Position numbers and translations under genes: made by a program | Shown here: positions 35,721-45,860 of the stretch, in pieces | Numbering within the stretch: the first letter of the stretch is position 1 | How the letters are laid out: every line of letters starts with the position of its first letter | Source: Cristatella mucedo | Lineage: Eukaryota; Bryozoa; Phylactolaemata; Cristatellidae | Length of the DNA: 62,000 bases | Reading direction: 5' to 3' | NCBI GenBank assembly: GCA_009760855.2 | Contig: WPIO01000072.1 | Coordinates: 1,430,001 to 1,492,000 of the forward strand | Notes under the pieces: model-generated | Seen by the model: only the letters and a program-made list of their open reading frames with translations | Databases searched by the model: none | Told to the model about the DNA's origin: nothing

Positions 35721-35989
35721 AGTATTTAGTGTAACTCAATTCTGTCTGTGTATTATGTCCTAATTCCTAATTGCTTATGCCTTAGAAGTACGAACAATAG
35801 CTATTATTCCCTAAAAACTTTGCTTTTGTGACTAGGACGGTGATTTATCTGAAATTAACTCATTTTAGATGAAAAAATTGACAAAATTCATGTCTTTTGG
35901 TTCAAATTTAGTCAGAAAGAAGAGGGAATGGATCCAAAGGAACGTGTGCTTACTCTGAAGTACCGCATTTTTAAAAGTCACTCCCAAGT

Positions 35990-36415
35990 ATAAGTTGCAC
36001 CCTAAATTTATGGAAAAAAGGTTGTGAAAAAGATTTTTTTTATTTGAATATATTATTACTGAGTATATAGCACGTTTTTTTATTAATAGAAGTTTGATTT
36101 AATCATCGCAGTTAGCAAGAATCTTGTTATCATTGTCACTGCCAACATCTTTATAGTCCTCTGCAGCATTATCAATGTCTGAATCGTCACTTTCCTCATA
36201 GATTTCATTATCTTCAGTTCCATCCAGCATGCTTGAAATTCGCAATGTTAGGGTTTATCGTTGGCTAAAGTAAAGTATGGTATAAACTCGTTAATCCCAT
36301 ATGAACAAGTTAAGTAGGCAAGGAGTATTTTTTAATTTTGAAAGTTTTTGACTTGCATTGCATAAGTCGCAGGTTTATTTTTCAACCAATTTCGAAAAGA
36401 AAGTGCGACTTATAT
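35990..36415 (-). mobile_element. Pogo/Tigger-like transposon remnant
   Basis: The minus-strand frame from about 36244 to 36102 encodes SSMLDGTEDNEIYEESDD and ends in an acidic tail with a stop. The N.LDGTED.. motif followed by an acidic tail is typical of the C-terminus of pogo/Tigger/jerky-type DDE transposases. TATAAGTTGCAC at 35990 and GTGCGACTTATA at 36402 form an imperfect inverted pair that could be the element ends. The catalytic core is missing. Confidence 0.55.
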
Positions 36416-36439
36416 TTGTAAAAATATGATAACACGAGG

Positions 36440-36985
36440 AGGACCACTTAAAAGGATTCATATTTGCGTTGGAGTTCTAGATTTTCGACGATACTGGAAA
36501 TCACTCTCTCGGAGAAGCCCTCAAATATAGTCCTCCATTCTTTTTGTCATTATACTGCCCCTGTTAACACTTTCATTCGAGTGTATCCAGTATGGAGTCC
36601 TGGCGAAAGCGCTCGCCTTGCTCCTCTTTGTGAGCGTTTGTACAAGTTCTCGTGCTCTCGTGTTCTCTTTAAATTGTTCATGAAGACCATTAGGGAAATG
36701 GCCGTTTAGTGACAATCTGCACTCGACGTTGCCCTAGTTCTTTATGACGGCCACAACCAGCTACTCATTGTTTTCAGCCACGACTTTGGCTACAAAGACG
36801 TGATTCACTGCAATAAAGCTGTTCCGAGCAGCTTTCTCTATCCTGCTAAGCCTCTTGGTGGATTCTCCCCACTCCAAGATCTCGTTTATATGCGGTCCAA
36901 CGAAGATTCCTGCTTTGACGTGTGCCTCCAGCGGCTGTTTGGAAGACAATTTGAAGTTGCTCGCCCATTCTGTAGAGCCGTGACA
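36440..36985 (-). pseudogene. Relic of a transposon-linked uncharacterised protein
   Basis: Read on the minus strand across several stops and frameshifts, the order is KAGIFVGPHINEIL, KAARNSFIAVNHVF, LVVAVIKN, LSLNGHF, EEQGERFRQD and QGQYN. These blocks match, in order, a domain that recurs in many invertebrate genomes as hypothetical proteins (EGIFVGPQI ... SLK.HFL ... EEQGERFHQDI ... YQG.YN). The copy is clearly dead. I do not know its parent element's name. Confidence 0.65.
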
Positions 36986-37444
36986 GATTTGTTGATGAGA
37001 ATTAATTCGATTTGCAGTTGAGGCGTCGGAAATGGTGTAATGTGTTAGTTGCGAGATTCACAACGGACACAATTACAAGTGCACCAATACATGTGCCATC
37101 ACTGAAATATAATGCCTTCTGCTGAGAAGTTCGTTTTTTTAACTCGTTCGAGACACGCCGGAGCATTGCTCTTCCTTCGTATTGTCCTTCGTTATCCAAA
37201 GCACTTTATTTAAGCCTCGACGTCACTCGTACAACTAAGAATTGATTTCTTTGACACTCCGACCCACTCTCCCGATTTCAGCGAATACAATTATGCTTAT
37301 CGCTATCATCGCCCGCAGTTGAATACACTCGTCTATCAATTAAACAGCTTTTTTTCAACTGACGTCGGTGCATGAGCAGAGCTTGCGAAGGCTAAGGTGA
37401 AATTTTTACAACGAATGGGCCATCCGCAAGTTTATTAATTTTAG
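36986..37444 (+). other. End of intron before the serine-rich exon
   Basis: No gene seen. It ends with TTATTAATTTTAG, the acceptor used by the exon at 37445. Confidence 0.45.
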
Positions 37445-38028
37445 TGGTTAAAACGGAAGGAGGAAAGGTCTTGGATCGACATACTGAGGGAAGCCGCAGA
37501 GGAACTACGAGAGCCGCCAGAGAGCCGCCGCAGGACATCCGATTCGAGCGTATCTTCGCCGTCCTCAGACGCAAAGTTCTCTAGTAGTCACGCAGCATTT
37601 AAGAAGGCCGATATTGAGTCCCTGATTAAATCGTACGGAGAAATAAATCCCAGCGCCGAAAAGAAAAGGTGGGCGAATGCGATGTTCTGCACTGCCTGCC
37701 CATTCGCAGCCTCTGAGGCCATTCGTCCAAGTCTCGGCGGCAACCGGCTGGCCTTGTTTTCCTCTCAAGAACACGCTCGTGTCTGTAGAGCGTGGTTCAC
37801 CGCTGACCTGACATCAAGCAGCAGCGTGTCACTGGTGCCATCAGGCGCGCCGAGCAACTCGGAGCTCCTGCACCACGTCAGCATTGGCATGAGCTCGTAC
37901 GCGACTTTCGTGAATAATGCAAACGAAAATGAAGAGGACGTACGCAACCGTCGATTGTCGAGATTTAGCAGGCGACTCACGCTTTTGGGAAACGAGCGGA
38001 TGAGCATCTCAGCTTCCAATGTCACGGA
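37445..38028 (+). CDS. ADCY10-like large serine-rich linker exon (tentative assignment)
   Basis: The open frame of about 195 codons follows TTTTAG at phase 0 (as needed after 28993) and ends at ACGGA|GTAAGC, phase 2 (as needed for 39973, giving Glu). It begins WLKRKEERSW, has a serine-rich stretch (SDSSVSSPSSDAKFSSSHAAF), a second serine-rich run (TSSSSVSLVPSG) and an arginine-rich end (RNRRLSRFSRRL). I do not recognise the sequence; membership in the gene rests on phase and position. An internal donor AAAAG|GTGGGC near 37670 could shorten it. Confidence 0.6.
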
Positions 38029-38702
38029 GTAAGCAGTTTGCACGGCTTAGATGCTGGCTTGACGTCGCTTTCCCCGATTTCAGCCTCATTCCTAGTGCAG
38101 ATGGTCTTCGGTCGCTGCCGAAAATTTTTTTCGCTTCACACACAACCGGTGCGGAAGACCGCATAAGTATCGCAGTGTGATCAATGCAAGGTATTCAAGG
38201 TTAAACGACTGGTTTCATTTCCCAATGTCGGTGTCTCAGAGGTCCAAAATTAAGATTACGTTATGCTGGTTCCTGGCTCCTGGGCTGGCTTTTGAAGCCA
38301 GTTATCCCGGGAAGTTTTTTTATACAAAACAGCCTCCTTTGAGTCTCGATATTTCCTTTTCAACCCGGGCATCCGGTTAGGTTTTGTTTAGCACCAGTAT
38401 CCAGTTTTCAAAGGATTTAAAGCACTTGATGCTGTCGGGAAATAAGAAGTCACAAGTTGGGCTACATCAGGTTTTCGGAAAACCGCGTTAAAATAGGAAT
38501 ATTACCGCTTCTCTCTCAGCCGCCGCTAAAGTCCGCAAATTTGTTCAACTGTTCTGGGATTCTGAGCAACAGTCAGCAGCCCGGGCTCGCACAGATTTGC
38601 TTTCACTTGTACGGACCTGTGAAGTTAGGGCAGCGGACTCCGTCACTGGTCACCCGATACACCTGAGGTAACGGTTTTATCTCTGCATCCCATTGCACTT
38701 TT
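38029..38702 (+). other. Intron, nothing firm
   Basis: A second acceptor (GATTTCAG at 38078-38085) is followed by a 36-codon frame in a compatible phase. It could be an alternative exon, but it runs into TGA without a clear donor. Confidence 0.4.
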
Positions 38703-38828
38703 AAAAAAATGCTAATCTTATTTAAAGCACCGCAAGATAACTTAATCTCTATTAACGTGCTTTCCTATACATGCAGCAGGGCTCGAGCCTTCGACCTTGG
38801 TTGTTACGGGCAAGCACCTTATTGCTGG
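38703..38828 (-). mobile_element. SINE family B copy
   Basis: Minus strand: CAATAAGGTGCTTGCCC (A-box region), AGGCTCGAGCCC (B box), then AGCACGTTAATAGAG and AGTTATCTTGCGGTGCTTTA, the LINE A-type hairpin with several changes. Confidence 0.68.
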
Positions 38829-39477
38829 ACCAAACTCGGGCGGCAGACGGAATAAAATGCACTGATACTTACATTTAAATATTAAACCCGAATTTCGTAC
38901 GAGCACTTTAGTGGTCATTTAAAGCTAATGCTTTAAGGCCTATGGTGAGGGCTCGGGAGCAGAGTCTCGCAGCTCAGTTCCTGTGGCACAGGAAACCAGA
39001 GTTGGGATCATTGCTCCTCACTGAAGGCAGCATATTTCTGCACTCAGTGACTTGTTATAGGGCCTTCGGTGTTGGTGTATTTTGAAACTACCGGCTCAGC
39101 TAAATTTAGGATTCACTTGTAGATTCCATCAACCATGTCCATTTAACCTTTCAACATGTCTAGAGAGCTTCAGAGGACAATGCTCTCCTTGCAAGTTTGC
39201 AGCGCTTCAAAGAATATATAACTCCTTTGAAGACACAACTATACAATTTTTGTTCTCCGGACTACAAGCAATGTGATGCTCGTAACGGATCCAGTCAAAT
39301 TGTGACTACCGTAACGCGATCTTCGCGGTTTTCAAAGAGGCTAATCTCAGAATTAGCTCGGACATCGCTCCCCTAGCTTGACTTTATTGATTGATGGCTC
39401 GTATTGCCACTATGGACGTCTCAGTATACTCACGGGTGGAAGCGCTGACGGTTACCGAGAGCTGGGGAGCAGGTGTT

Positions 39478-39650
39478 AGGGCCGCGAAAGCCCATGAAGT
39501 GAGATGAGTGCTCTTTATGACCGAGGTTGTGGGTTCGAATCCTACAATGAGCCATGCTTTATTACTGACTGCAAGTGGTGGTGGTAGCCGTTAAGGCTCT
39601 TCTGCCGCTATACAAATGAGGCTTAAATCTGCTAATATTTATTTATTTTA
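39478..39650 (+). mobile_element. SINE family A copy
   Basis: Diverged A box, clear B box GGGTTCGAATCCTAC, body GACTGCAAGTGGTGGTGGTAGCC and AAGGCTCTTCTGCCGCTATAC, and the TATTTATTTATTTT tail. It lies in the intron between 38028 and 39973. Confidence 0.85.
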
Positions 39651-39972
39651 TAAAGGGACGGGTTTCTAAAAACAGCTCCCAACAAAAAGTCCGAGAACGA
39701 CAGCTACTCACTCGTTCATTGTTATTTTATTTTTTAAGCTACTCACAAGTTGCAATTTTTGAGGATTTTTAGGTACTTACGTGCTTCTATGTTAAGGTTT
39801 ATGAGACATTCGATCTATGTTGTCCAGACAGCAGAAGCCATACAAACTGTAGATTAAGGTAAATCCAGCCGGACCTAGTGCTATGGATTAAAGGCGCAGA
39901 TTATTGGAAAGACCAACTTTACTTGTATCTTAGAGAATTTTAAGCAATGCGTGCATCTGCTTTCGGCTTCAG

Positions 39973-40117
39973 AGATACAGAGATTGACTCTCAGACGAGG
40001 GCTTCAATCTTGAAGCAGACGATAGCCCACTGGAAGACCGCTGGGCACGTGGTCAAAGCAGTCCTCTCTCTGATTGAGGCGGCATGCTTAAGCACACAGC
40101 AGAGAAACTTGAATGGA
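39973..40117 (+). CDS. ADCY10-like: Soluble adenylyl cyclase-like, TPR-like repeat exon
   Basis: Encodes DTEIDSQTRASILKQTIAHWKTAGH and VVKAVLSLIEAACL. It matches the ADCY10 helical repeat that reads ILPLAHHFLALGENDKALYYFLEIA. Acceptor GCTTTCGGCTTCAG, phase 2; donor GGA|GTGAGT, phase 0. Confidence 0.85.
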
Positions 40118-40257
40118 GTGAGTAACTACGTGATATGCGTGTCAATGAATGCATACCTAATGCATTGCTCGCTAGACAAGCGTGATTTATTTCCCGTTCA
40201 GTACATACCTAACCAGACTCTACTCGCACAGCCTGCTTAAATACAGGATTCGATTTA

Positions 40258-40330
40258 TCTGTAGTGATATAGCGCTTTAAGAGAAATAAATTTCTTCTCA
40301 GGGACTTTAAAAAGCGTGTATATATATGCA
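40258..40330 (+). mobile_element. LINE A/SINE B-type 3' tail with TA repeat
   Basis: GATATAGCGCTTTAAGAG, then ATTTCTTCTCAGGGACTTTA and TATATATATG. It resembles the LINE A terminal hairpin but ends in TA repeats instead of ATT. No body is attached. Confidence 0.5.
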
Positions 40331-40368
40331 TGTGTGTATAATATCCGCTTTGGGATTTTAAAAAAATA

Positions 40369-40518
40369 CTAGCTAATTTAACAGCTTCTTTTTTATGGCG
40401 GCAGAAGAGCCTTCAAGGCTATCACCACCCCTCGCAGTGGCTACAAAGATCGCCCACCACAGGATTTGAACCTACGACCTCGGAACCAAGGTCGTGAAGA
40501 GAACCGCCTTGCAGGCCT
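40369..40518 (-). mobile_element. SINE family A copy
   Basis: Minus strand: GCAAGGCGGTTCTCTTCACGAC, then CGAGGTCGTAGGTTCAAATCC (B box), TGGTGGGCGATCTTTG, AAGGCTCTTCTGCCGCCAT and an A-rich end. Confidence 0.85.
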
Positions 40519-40581
40519 AGGGTTCAGCGTTTACGCCGGCGGTTGGACTCATCATAATCCGGTCGTGAGAAATATAACTTA

Positions 40582-40645
40582 AATATAGCACTTAAAGAGA
40601 AATGAATCTCTTTTCAGCAGTTTTTTAAAAAGTTTGTATATATAT
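40582..40645 (+). mobile_element. LINE A/SINE B-type 3' tail, second copy
   Basis: TATAGCACTTAAAGAGAAATG, then AATCTCTTTTCAGCAGTTTT and TATATATATG. It closely parallels the tail at 40258 and runs directly into the TGTGTCTG microsatellite. Confidence 0.45.
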
Positions 40646-40880
40646 ATGTCTGTTTGTCTGTGTGTCTGTGTATCCGTGTGTCTGTGTGTCTGTGTGTCTG
40701 TGTGTCTGTGTGTCTGTGTGTCTGTGTGTCTGTGTGTCTGTGTGTCTGTGTGTCTGTGTGTCTGTGTGTCTGTGTGTCTGTGTGTGTGTGTGTGTGTGTG
40801 TGTCTGTGTGTCTGTGTGTCTGTGTGTCTGTGTGTCTGTGTGTCTGTGTGTCTGTGTGTCTGTGTGTCTGTGTGTCTGTG
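40646..40880. repeat. (TGTGTCTG)n microsatellite
   Basis: About 29 near-perfect copies of an 8-bp unit, with a pure TG run in the middle (about 40780-40802). The open frames across it on both strands are repeat artefacts. Confidence 0.97.
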
Positions 40881-40969
40881 CCATATACGCTCTAGGATTT
40901 AGGGCTTAGGACTCAACGTTTACGTCGGTGGTTGGACTAGTCATAATACGGTCGTAAGAAATACCGCTT

Positions 40970-42734
40970 CTCGAAATAGCATCTGCAACAATTCGTGCAC
41001 AAGCCTTAATTATTAAGTACATAGTAGTGACCATCAATTGAATATGTGGTAATGATGCTTTCTATTTTTCGTTGACGACTTGGATTTTTTAGTCCCGTCC
41101 TCATGACTAATCAAGTTTAGTCTCAAAAAGATTTTCGTGGATATGTACACGACCTTGCTTGAACCTGGCTAAGCTGATCTGATTTAACAGGGCTATTACC
41201 ATAGCATGGCTAATCTAATGAAGTTTAGTAACTGATGCGTCAGGTTCAATGCGCTCTAAACTTTTGGTAAATTAAAATTTTGAGAGCGGCATGGAGGAAA
41301 GCCACTCGTACATCCGAATAGCCACGAATGCTGATGGACAGGTATGTGCATATCAGAAAATAGCAACTGTATGTGAAATCCGTACGGCAGAGCTCACTAT
41401 AGGTTCAACTAGCGTTAACCTCCTACAACCTCTAGCCTAGTGTGTCTTTCTCATACGGATCGTACATGATGGGTCTTCCCTGACTCATTTTCCGATCTCA
41501 CAGACGCTCTGGGTAAGCGATAGAGATCAGGAAAAAATGCCATGCATTTTCCTTTTAGGCGCTCAGATATCTGGTAGTAGCTAGAGCGATCATAACATCC
41601 ATTCAGTGTCGAATGAACCCGCTGACAAAGAATTCTCTACCGGAATGTGGAGACTACTTCCTAGGCAGATTCTGGCGAAACAAAGAAGCCGTGGTCCAGC
41701 TACTACTGTCTCAGGTAAGACGATTACCTACACTGGCTTGAGTGCGTATAAACTGAATTATTATCTGCATCAATGTCCGGTGCAAGTTTGAGTATCGGTC
41801 CTGCGGGACTTCTGAAGTCCACTCGATCTCACTGGGTCCATTACTTTAGTTATCATCTCTTCGGTGGTTTTCAGCTCTCTGCTTTTATGTGGCACAATTC
41901 ATAGAATAAGTGTTTCCCGACTTCCTCCTCGCTTACTACTCGGCGTTTTTAATCGGGCTACGTATCCAATAGGCCATGTTTAGCGAGAGTATGCGTTATT
42001 AAAAGTTGAATCTGAAAGTCAAAGTCACATGCCGACGTTTCCAGGTAAGGCAGCATTCGTTTATAATGCTCGTTCTCCTATCAAAATGTTTTCCGAAGCA
42101 CGCTTTGTATCGTCGTACCCGAAGTTCATCTGACTGGAGGTGCTTTGCTGGGTCTCTAACCGACTTCAAATCCCTTTGAGATCGTACCTTCAGCCCCAAT
42201 GCACCCAAAGCGCTGAGCTCACAAACCACTTATATGACGACAACATCCTCTGACTTGATGTTAAAAATAAGGTATAAATTCACCTGTTCCTCACAAATTT
42301 TGCTTTGCCTGTATGAATTGTCCTTTTGTCTTGTTATTTGCTAAAATTGTGCCCAAAGTTCACCTATATAATTGTTCGTAGACTCTGCTTCAGGGGGAAA
42401 ATACCTCTGACCGGTTGCAGCTAGAGGTCGTTTCACTATGTCAATTTGGCAGTGCCACTTTTTGTGCCACTTGTACTCAAAATGCGCTACTACAGTCGTC
42501 CTTGAATGTAGGAGAATCTGTAGCGCGTGCCTTAATAGCTCTTGATGCGAAACATGGTCTTGGAAAGCAAGCATCCCAATCCTGTATCACCTGTATCAAG
42601 AGCAACAGTGCACAGGAGTTGAGCGGAACATTTAGTACATTGTTACGAAGCCTCGGCGTCCGCGCAGTGCGATAGTCCAGCATTTCTTGGCGCGTGTAGC
42701 CTGCTTCGCAGAACGCGACCCGACAATGCCAGCT
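40970..42734 (+). other. Intron; one exon expected but not found
   Basis: The family has about 20 residues between the exons at 40117 and 42985 that are not accounted for. An 86-codon frame at 42415-42675 does not match. Confidence 0.4.
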
Positions 42735-42805
42735 ATAATAATAATGCATTTGTATAGCGCCCTCGGTGAACTTGATCTCTCTCTAGGCACTTTGCAGATG
42801 TTGCG
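42735..42805 (-). mobile_element. LINE A/SINE B 3' tail
   Basis: AATAATAATGCATTTGTATA, GCGCCCTCGGTGAAC, TTGATCTCTCTCTAGGCAC is the reverse complement of the hairpin tail. No LINE coding part is attached. Confidence 0.7.
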
Positions 42806-42984
42806 TATAAAGCATAGATATGCTTCGGCATGACCGCCTCAAGAACGTGACCAGCGGGTCGTCGCGTTGCCATCGAGGGGTCCTGGAGCTCCTTGCCACT
42901 AATAGCCGAATGAAGGCGGCCCTCCCAGTTAACCTTACGTAGGCGCTGAGGCCGTCCTTCATCTTGCTTCCCCTCCGCTCTCAG

Positions 42985-43163
42985 GTGTTCTACCTTAGCG
43001 GAAGAGAAGCGGAAGCCTCTTCGTTTAGCAAGGAGTGTCTTTCCATTATGGGACTACGAGTACCGAACTCGAGACTGTCGTTGAGCATATCCAACATTCG
43101 CCTGAAATGTCAAGAAATCATCGCCAGGCGACTGAGCTTCACCAAGCGAAACCAGCCGCAGAG
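42985..43163 (+). CDS. ADCY10-like: Soluble adenylyl cyclase-like, helical repeat exon
   Basis: Encodes VFYLSGREAEASSFSKECLSIMG and ends in a basic stretch RLSFTKRNQPQ. It matches the ADCY10 repeat with FYSLKGEVCF. Acceptor CCCCTCCGCTCTCAG, phase 0; donor CAGAG|GTGAGC, phase 2, restored to Ser by the exon at 43676. Confidence 0.86.
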
Positions 43164-43675
43164 GTGAGCGCCCCGAAGCGAGAGCGAAGAAGTGAGCGTG
43201 CGGAGGTCGGATGAACGATCGCAGCGGCGGCGAGCCGATGCATCTGCGTGCGTCTGACATAGTTTTCACTGTCTGACAGCTGACAAAATAACTCTAAATT
43301 TAGATTTTCTCCCGACTTTTCCCCCAAAAATCTGGAATTCGCTCTGTCATTTTTAGATTTTAAGCTACGATTCGCTTGCTCAATGTACACATTTCAAGCA
43401 GTGCAAACGCTTTCCGCCAAAGAGCTTTTCAGATAGATGTCCGCTCGACTTTCGCTTCCGTTCTTGCTTCTCACACTCGACGACCGCACTAGGCTGCATT
43501 GAACACGGCAGATGCATTCAAAACCTACAGGCTACAGCGAATGCTTTGGCTTGCTGTTCGGCGCTTTTGAATACAGTCAGTTTGCGCTTGGGCTCGAATT
43601 TTGTCAAAAATGCCAATGTCTTTTATCACCGAGCCCCTAGCTAGCTGTGCCTAACTTCGGATCTCTGATTTGCAG

Positions 43676-43820
43676 CAAGCAAGACGTAGCTATGCAATTA
43701 CAGGTGGCCACGTGCCTCTCGTTCATGTACCAGCTGTCGTCGTCAGGTTCCAATGACTACAGTAACTTTTATGTCAGCTCCGAGGTGCACGTGGCAGATA
43801 GGACCGAGGATATGCAAGAG
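43676..43820 (+). CDS. ADCY10-like: Soluble adenylyl cyclase-like exon
   Basis: Encodes SKQDVAMQLQVATCLSFMYQL and NFYVSSEVHVADRTEDMQE, matching the family segment with QLYRQTVCLSLLW. The donor GAG|GTCCGC at 43820 gives the spacing seen in the family; GAG|GTGCAC at 43784 is an alternative in the same phase. Confidence 0.82.
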
Positions 43821-43917
43821 GTCCGCTTTCGGCATAGGTGCACAAATGCCTTGCCTTCAATCCATCGCAAACCGGCGGCGGCAAACTTACAAACACGGCC
43901 TTACGCTTTTGTTTTAG

Positions 43918-44009
43918 CAAATCATAGCCTACACGAATATGATCAACTACGGCCAGAACAAAGGAAGCAAGTCTCGTGCTGAGGAGTTCATTAAAATTGC
44001 GGAAGAGCG
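43918..44009 (+). CDS. ADCY10-like: Soluble adenylyl cyclase-like exon
   Basis: Encodes QIIAYTNMINYGQNKGSK and EEFIKIAEE, matching the family segment QIIKAYLDYS.Y....G. Acceptor GCTTTTGTTTTAG, donor GAGCG|GTGAGT, phase 2. Confidence 0.82.
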
Positions 44010-44120
44010 GTGAGTGTACAGATTTTGGAGCACCCATTTGGAGTCACTGAGCTACTCGATAAGCCTGTTTGGTTAGAATTTTGACTCCTGAATTGACCAT
44101 TTATTCATTTATGCTGAAGC

Positions 44121-44245
44121 TAATATTATTACTCAAGATTAGGCTGTTTTCCACGGACATCCAATACTAGTATTTTTTAATTAATATTATTACTGAAAGT
44201 TAAGCTGTTTTCCATGGACATCCAATATTATTATTTTTTAATTAA
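44121..44245. repeat. 61-bp tandem duplication
   Basis: Two copies begin TAATATTATTACT, contain GCTGTTTTCC and GGACATCCAATA, and end ATTTTTTAATTAA. Confidence 0.85.
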
Positions 44246-44984
44246 GTTTAGCTGCACGCGTTGTTATACTGGCATTCGAAGCTGCAACATTAGTAAACGC
44301 AGTGCTGTGATGGTACAGCACAGTTGAAGAAACAGCAGGTTATCTTAGCAGCCACGATTCTTGCCAGAGTAACAAGTTATTAGTATCTTTCATCATAGAT
44401 GACAGAAAATATACGTATTGCCTGTTCTGAATGCATCTATGCATCTGTTTTTATTACTCTATTAGTTTAGGCCTCATTATTTTTGTTTTAATAGTAATTA
44501 AGTACATCAGATAGACGGAAGTGAATGTCTAGATCTAAAAGCGGGATCGCAGTAAACACGATCCAACATGGCGGCGTTAAAACTGTCTTCGAAGATACCC
44601 CTTCCGAAGGATTTGAATCCACGACATGTATACTTAATTAATACATAATTTATATACAATCATACACAATATTCACATAATGTATGCTTTAGCGTATTTA
44701 CCAAGATGCAGATTGAGCTATTCACCAAAGTACAGGCTTGGCTGTCCTTCGTATGCTAGAGAAGGAGCAGTTCTGCGTGTGCATGCCTATTCTAGTCCTA
44801 ATGCGACTGCGATTCAGAGCTAAGCGTATTAGTGCCCACGACGCCCATTTCCGTGAGGCCAGAACCGATAAGGCCCATCAAGTAACGGTTAATGGGACTG
44901 GGAAAAACCAGTCTACCCTAGCCGCCTTTTGCTTCGGGCAAGGCCAAGTCAAGTAAATTAGAGACCGGCTGATTGCATAGCTTC

Positions 44985-45110
44985 AGAATAGCTTTAGCTG
45001 CTTTAACCACCACCTTCCACGCCGCTTGCTTTTGAAAGCAAGGAATCACCTACTACCAGGACTCGAACCCAAATCTGGCTCGTGAAATGCAAACGCCTTA
45101 ATATTATAAT
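44985..45110 (-). mobile_element. Degenerate SINE family A copy
   Basis: Minus strand: AAGGCGTTTGCATTTCACGAG, then TTTGGGTTCGAGTCCTGGTAG (B box) and AAGCGGCGTGGAAGGTGGTGG. Without a clear tail. Confidence 0.6.
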
Positions 45111-45418
45111 TTAGTGACAAAACACCTCATAGTAGTCTTCGAGGCTTACAACTGCTGAGGCTGAAGATGTGGCAGCTCCTGATTGGTCAATCGAGCCAAA
45201 CTGTCTGTCGGCGGCATAATGAACCGAGCTGCAGAACGCGAACGATGAACGATGAACGACGGTGGAATGGTGCAGGGGAGAGAGATAGCCCATGAGAGTT
45301 CCTCAGTCCTGGTTTTTGCTTAAAGCAAGCCTCGGCAATGTGTGAGGGGACTGACAGGACTCAACTATAATGGTAAAAGCACTCCTCTGATGCAACGAGT
45401 CTTGCGTTACGCGTAATC

Positions 45419-45596
45419 TTAATCGCCAGCCTGCTCCTTGGTGGCTTTTTTCGACCTGCGGTAGTGCGCCTTGAAGTCGTCAGCAGCAGAAGGATGGTCG
45501 AATCCTTCCCCTCGCATTTCCGATAGCGACCGGCAGATCAGTTTGCCCTCGCTGTCGGAATGCTCTTCAGGCACTGCATCGGCGGTCCTGTTCAAG
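45419..45596 (-). pseudogene. Possible antisense coding remnant, C-terminal part
   Basis: The minus-strand frame begins TLNRTADAVPEEHSDSEG, continues through RSLSEMRGEGFDHPSAADDF and ends in a basic tail (YRRSKKATKEQ) and TAA. It is GC-rich and balanced in composition, unlike the flanking intron. A SINE abuts its upstream side; a second open piece lies beyond the SINE at 45861-46014. I do not recognise the protein. Confidence 0.4.
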
Positions 45597-45780
45597 GTGA
45601 GCCGTGATGGCACACGGGGTAAGGTGGTTGCTTTTGACGACCTCGATCCCGAGGTCGTGGGTTCGAACCATGAGGTGGGTGATCCTTTATCGCCGCTGCA
45701 AGCGGTGGTAATAGCCTTAAAGGCTCTTCTGTCACTACACAAAGAGGCTGTTAAATCAGCTAGCATTTATTATTATTATT
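45597..45780 (+). mobile_element. SINE family A copy
   Basis: A box TGGCACACGGGG, B box GGGTTCGAACCATGAG, body ATCGCCGCTGCAAGCGGTGGTAAT and AAAGGCTCTTCTGTCACTACAC, tail ATTATTATTATT. It sits between the two antisense coding pieces. Confidence 0.9.
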
Positions 45781-45858
45781 TAAGTGCCTAGAAAGACATT
45801 GAGTTCTCTGAGGGCACTATGACAAATTATAATAAAAATAATTATTATTATTATTACT
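45781..45858 (+). mobile_element. LINE A/SINE B 3' tail
   Basis: AAGTGCCTAGAAAGACATTG, then AGTTCTCTGAGGGCACTATG, then ATTATTATT repeats: the complete shared hairpin directly after SINE A, without LINE coding sequence. Confidence 0.8.
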
Positions 45859-45860
45859 AC

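Larger units (their letters stand above)
44010..45418 (+). other. Intron; exons expected but not found
   Basis: About 80 residues of the family C-terminal half fall between exons 44009 and 48255 and I could not place them. The phases at both ends match directly (2 to 2), so they may be absent here or too diverged. A 72-codon frame at 44738 does not match. Confidence 0.4.

Noticed and set aside
40634-40909. Several 77-101 codon frames rich in Cys-Val-Ser or Thr-His-Arg
   Set aside because: They are translations of the TGTGTCTG microsatellite in different frames.
21231-45780. tRNA genes at the A/B-box sites
   Set aside because: The tRNA-like parts are diverged, lack a full cloverleaf by eye and recur with the same body and tail, so they are SINE heads.
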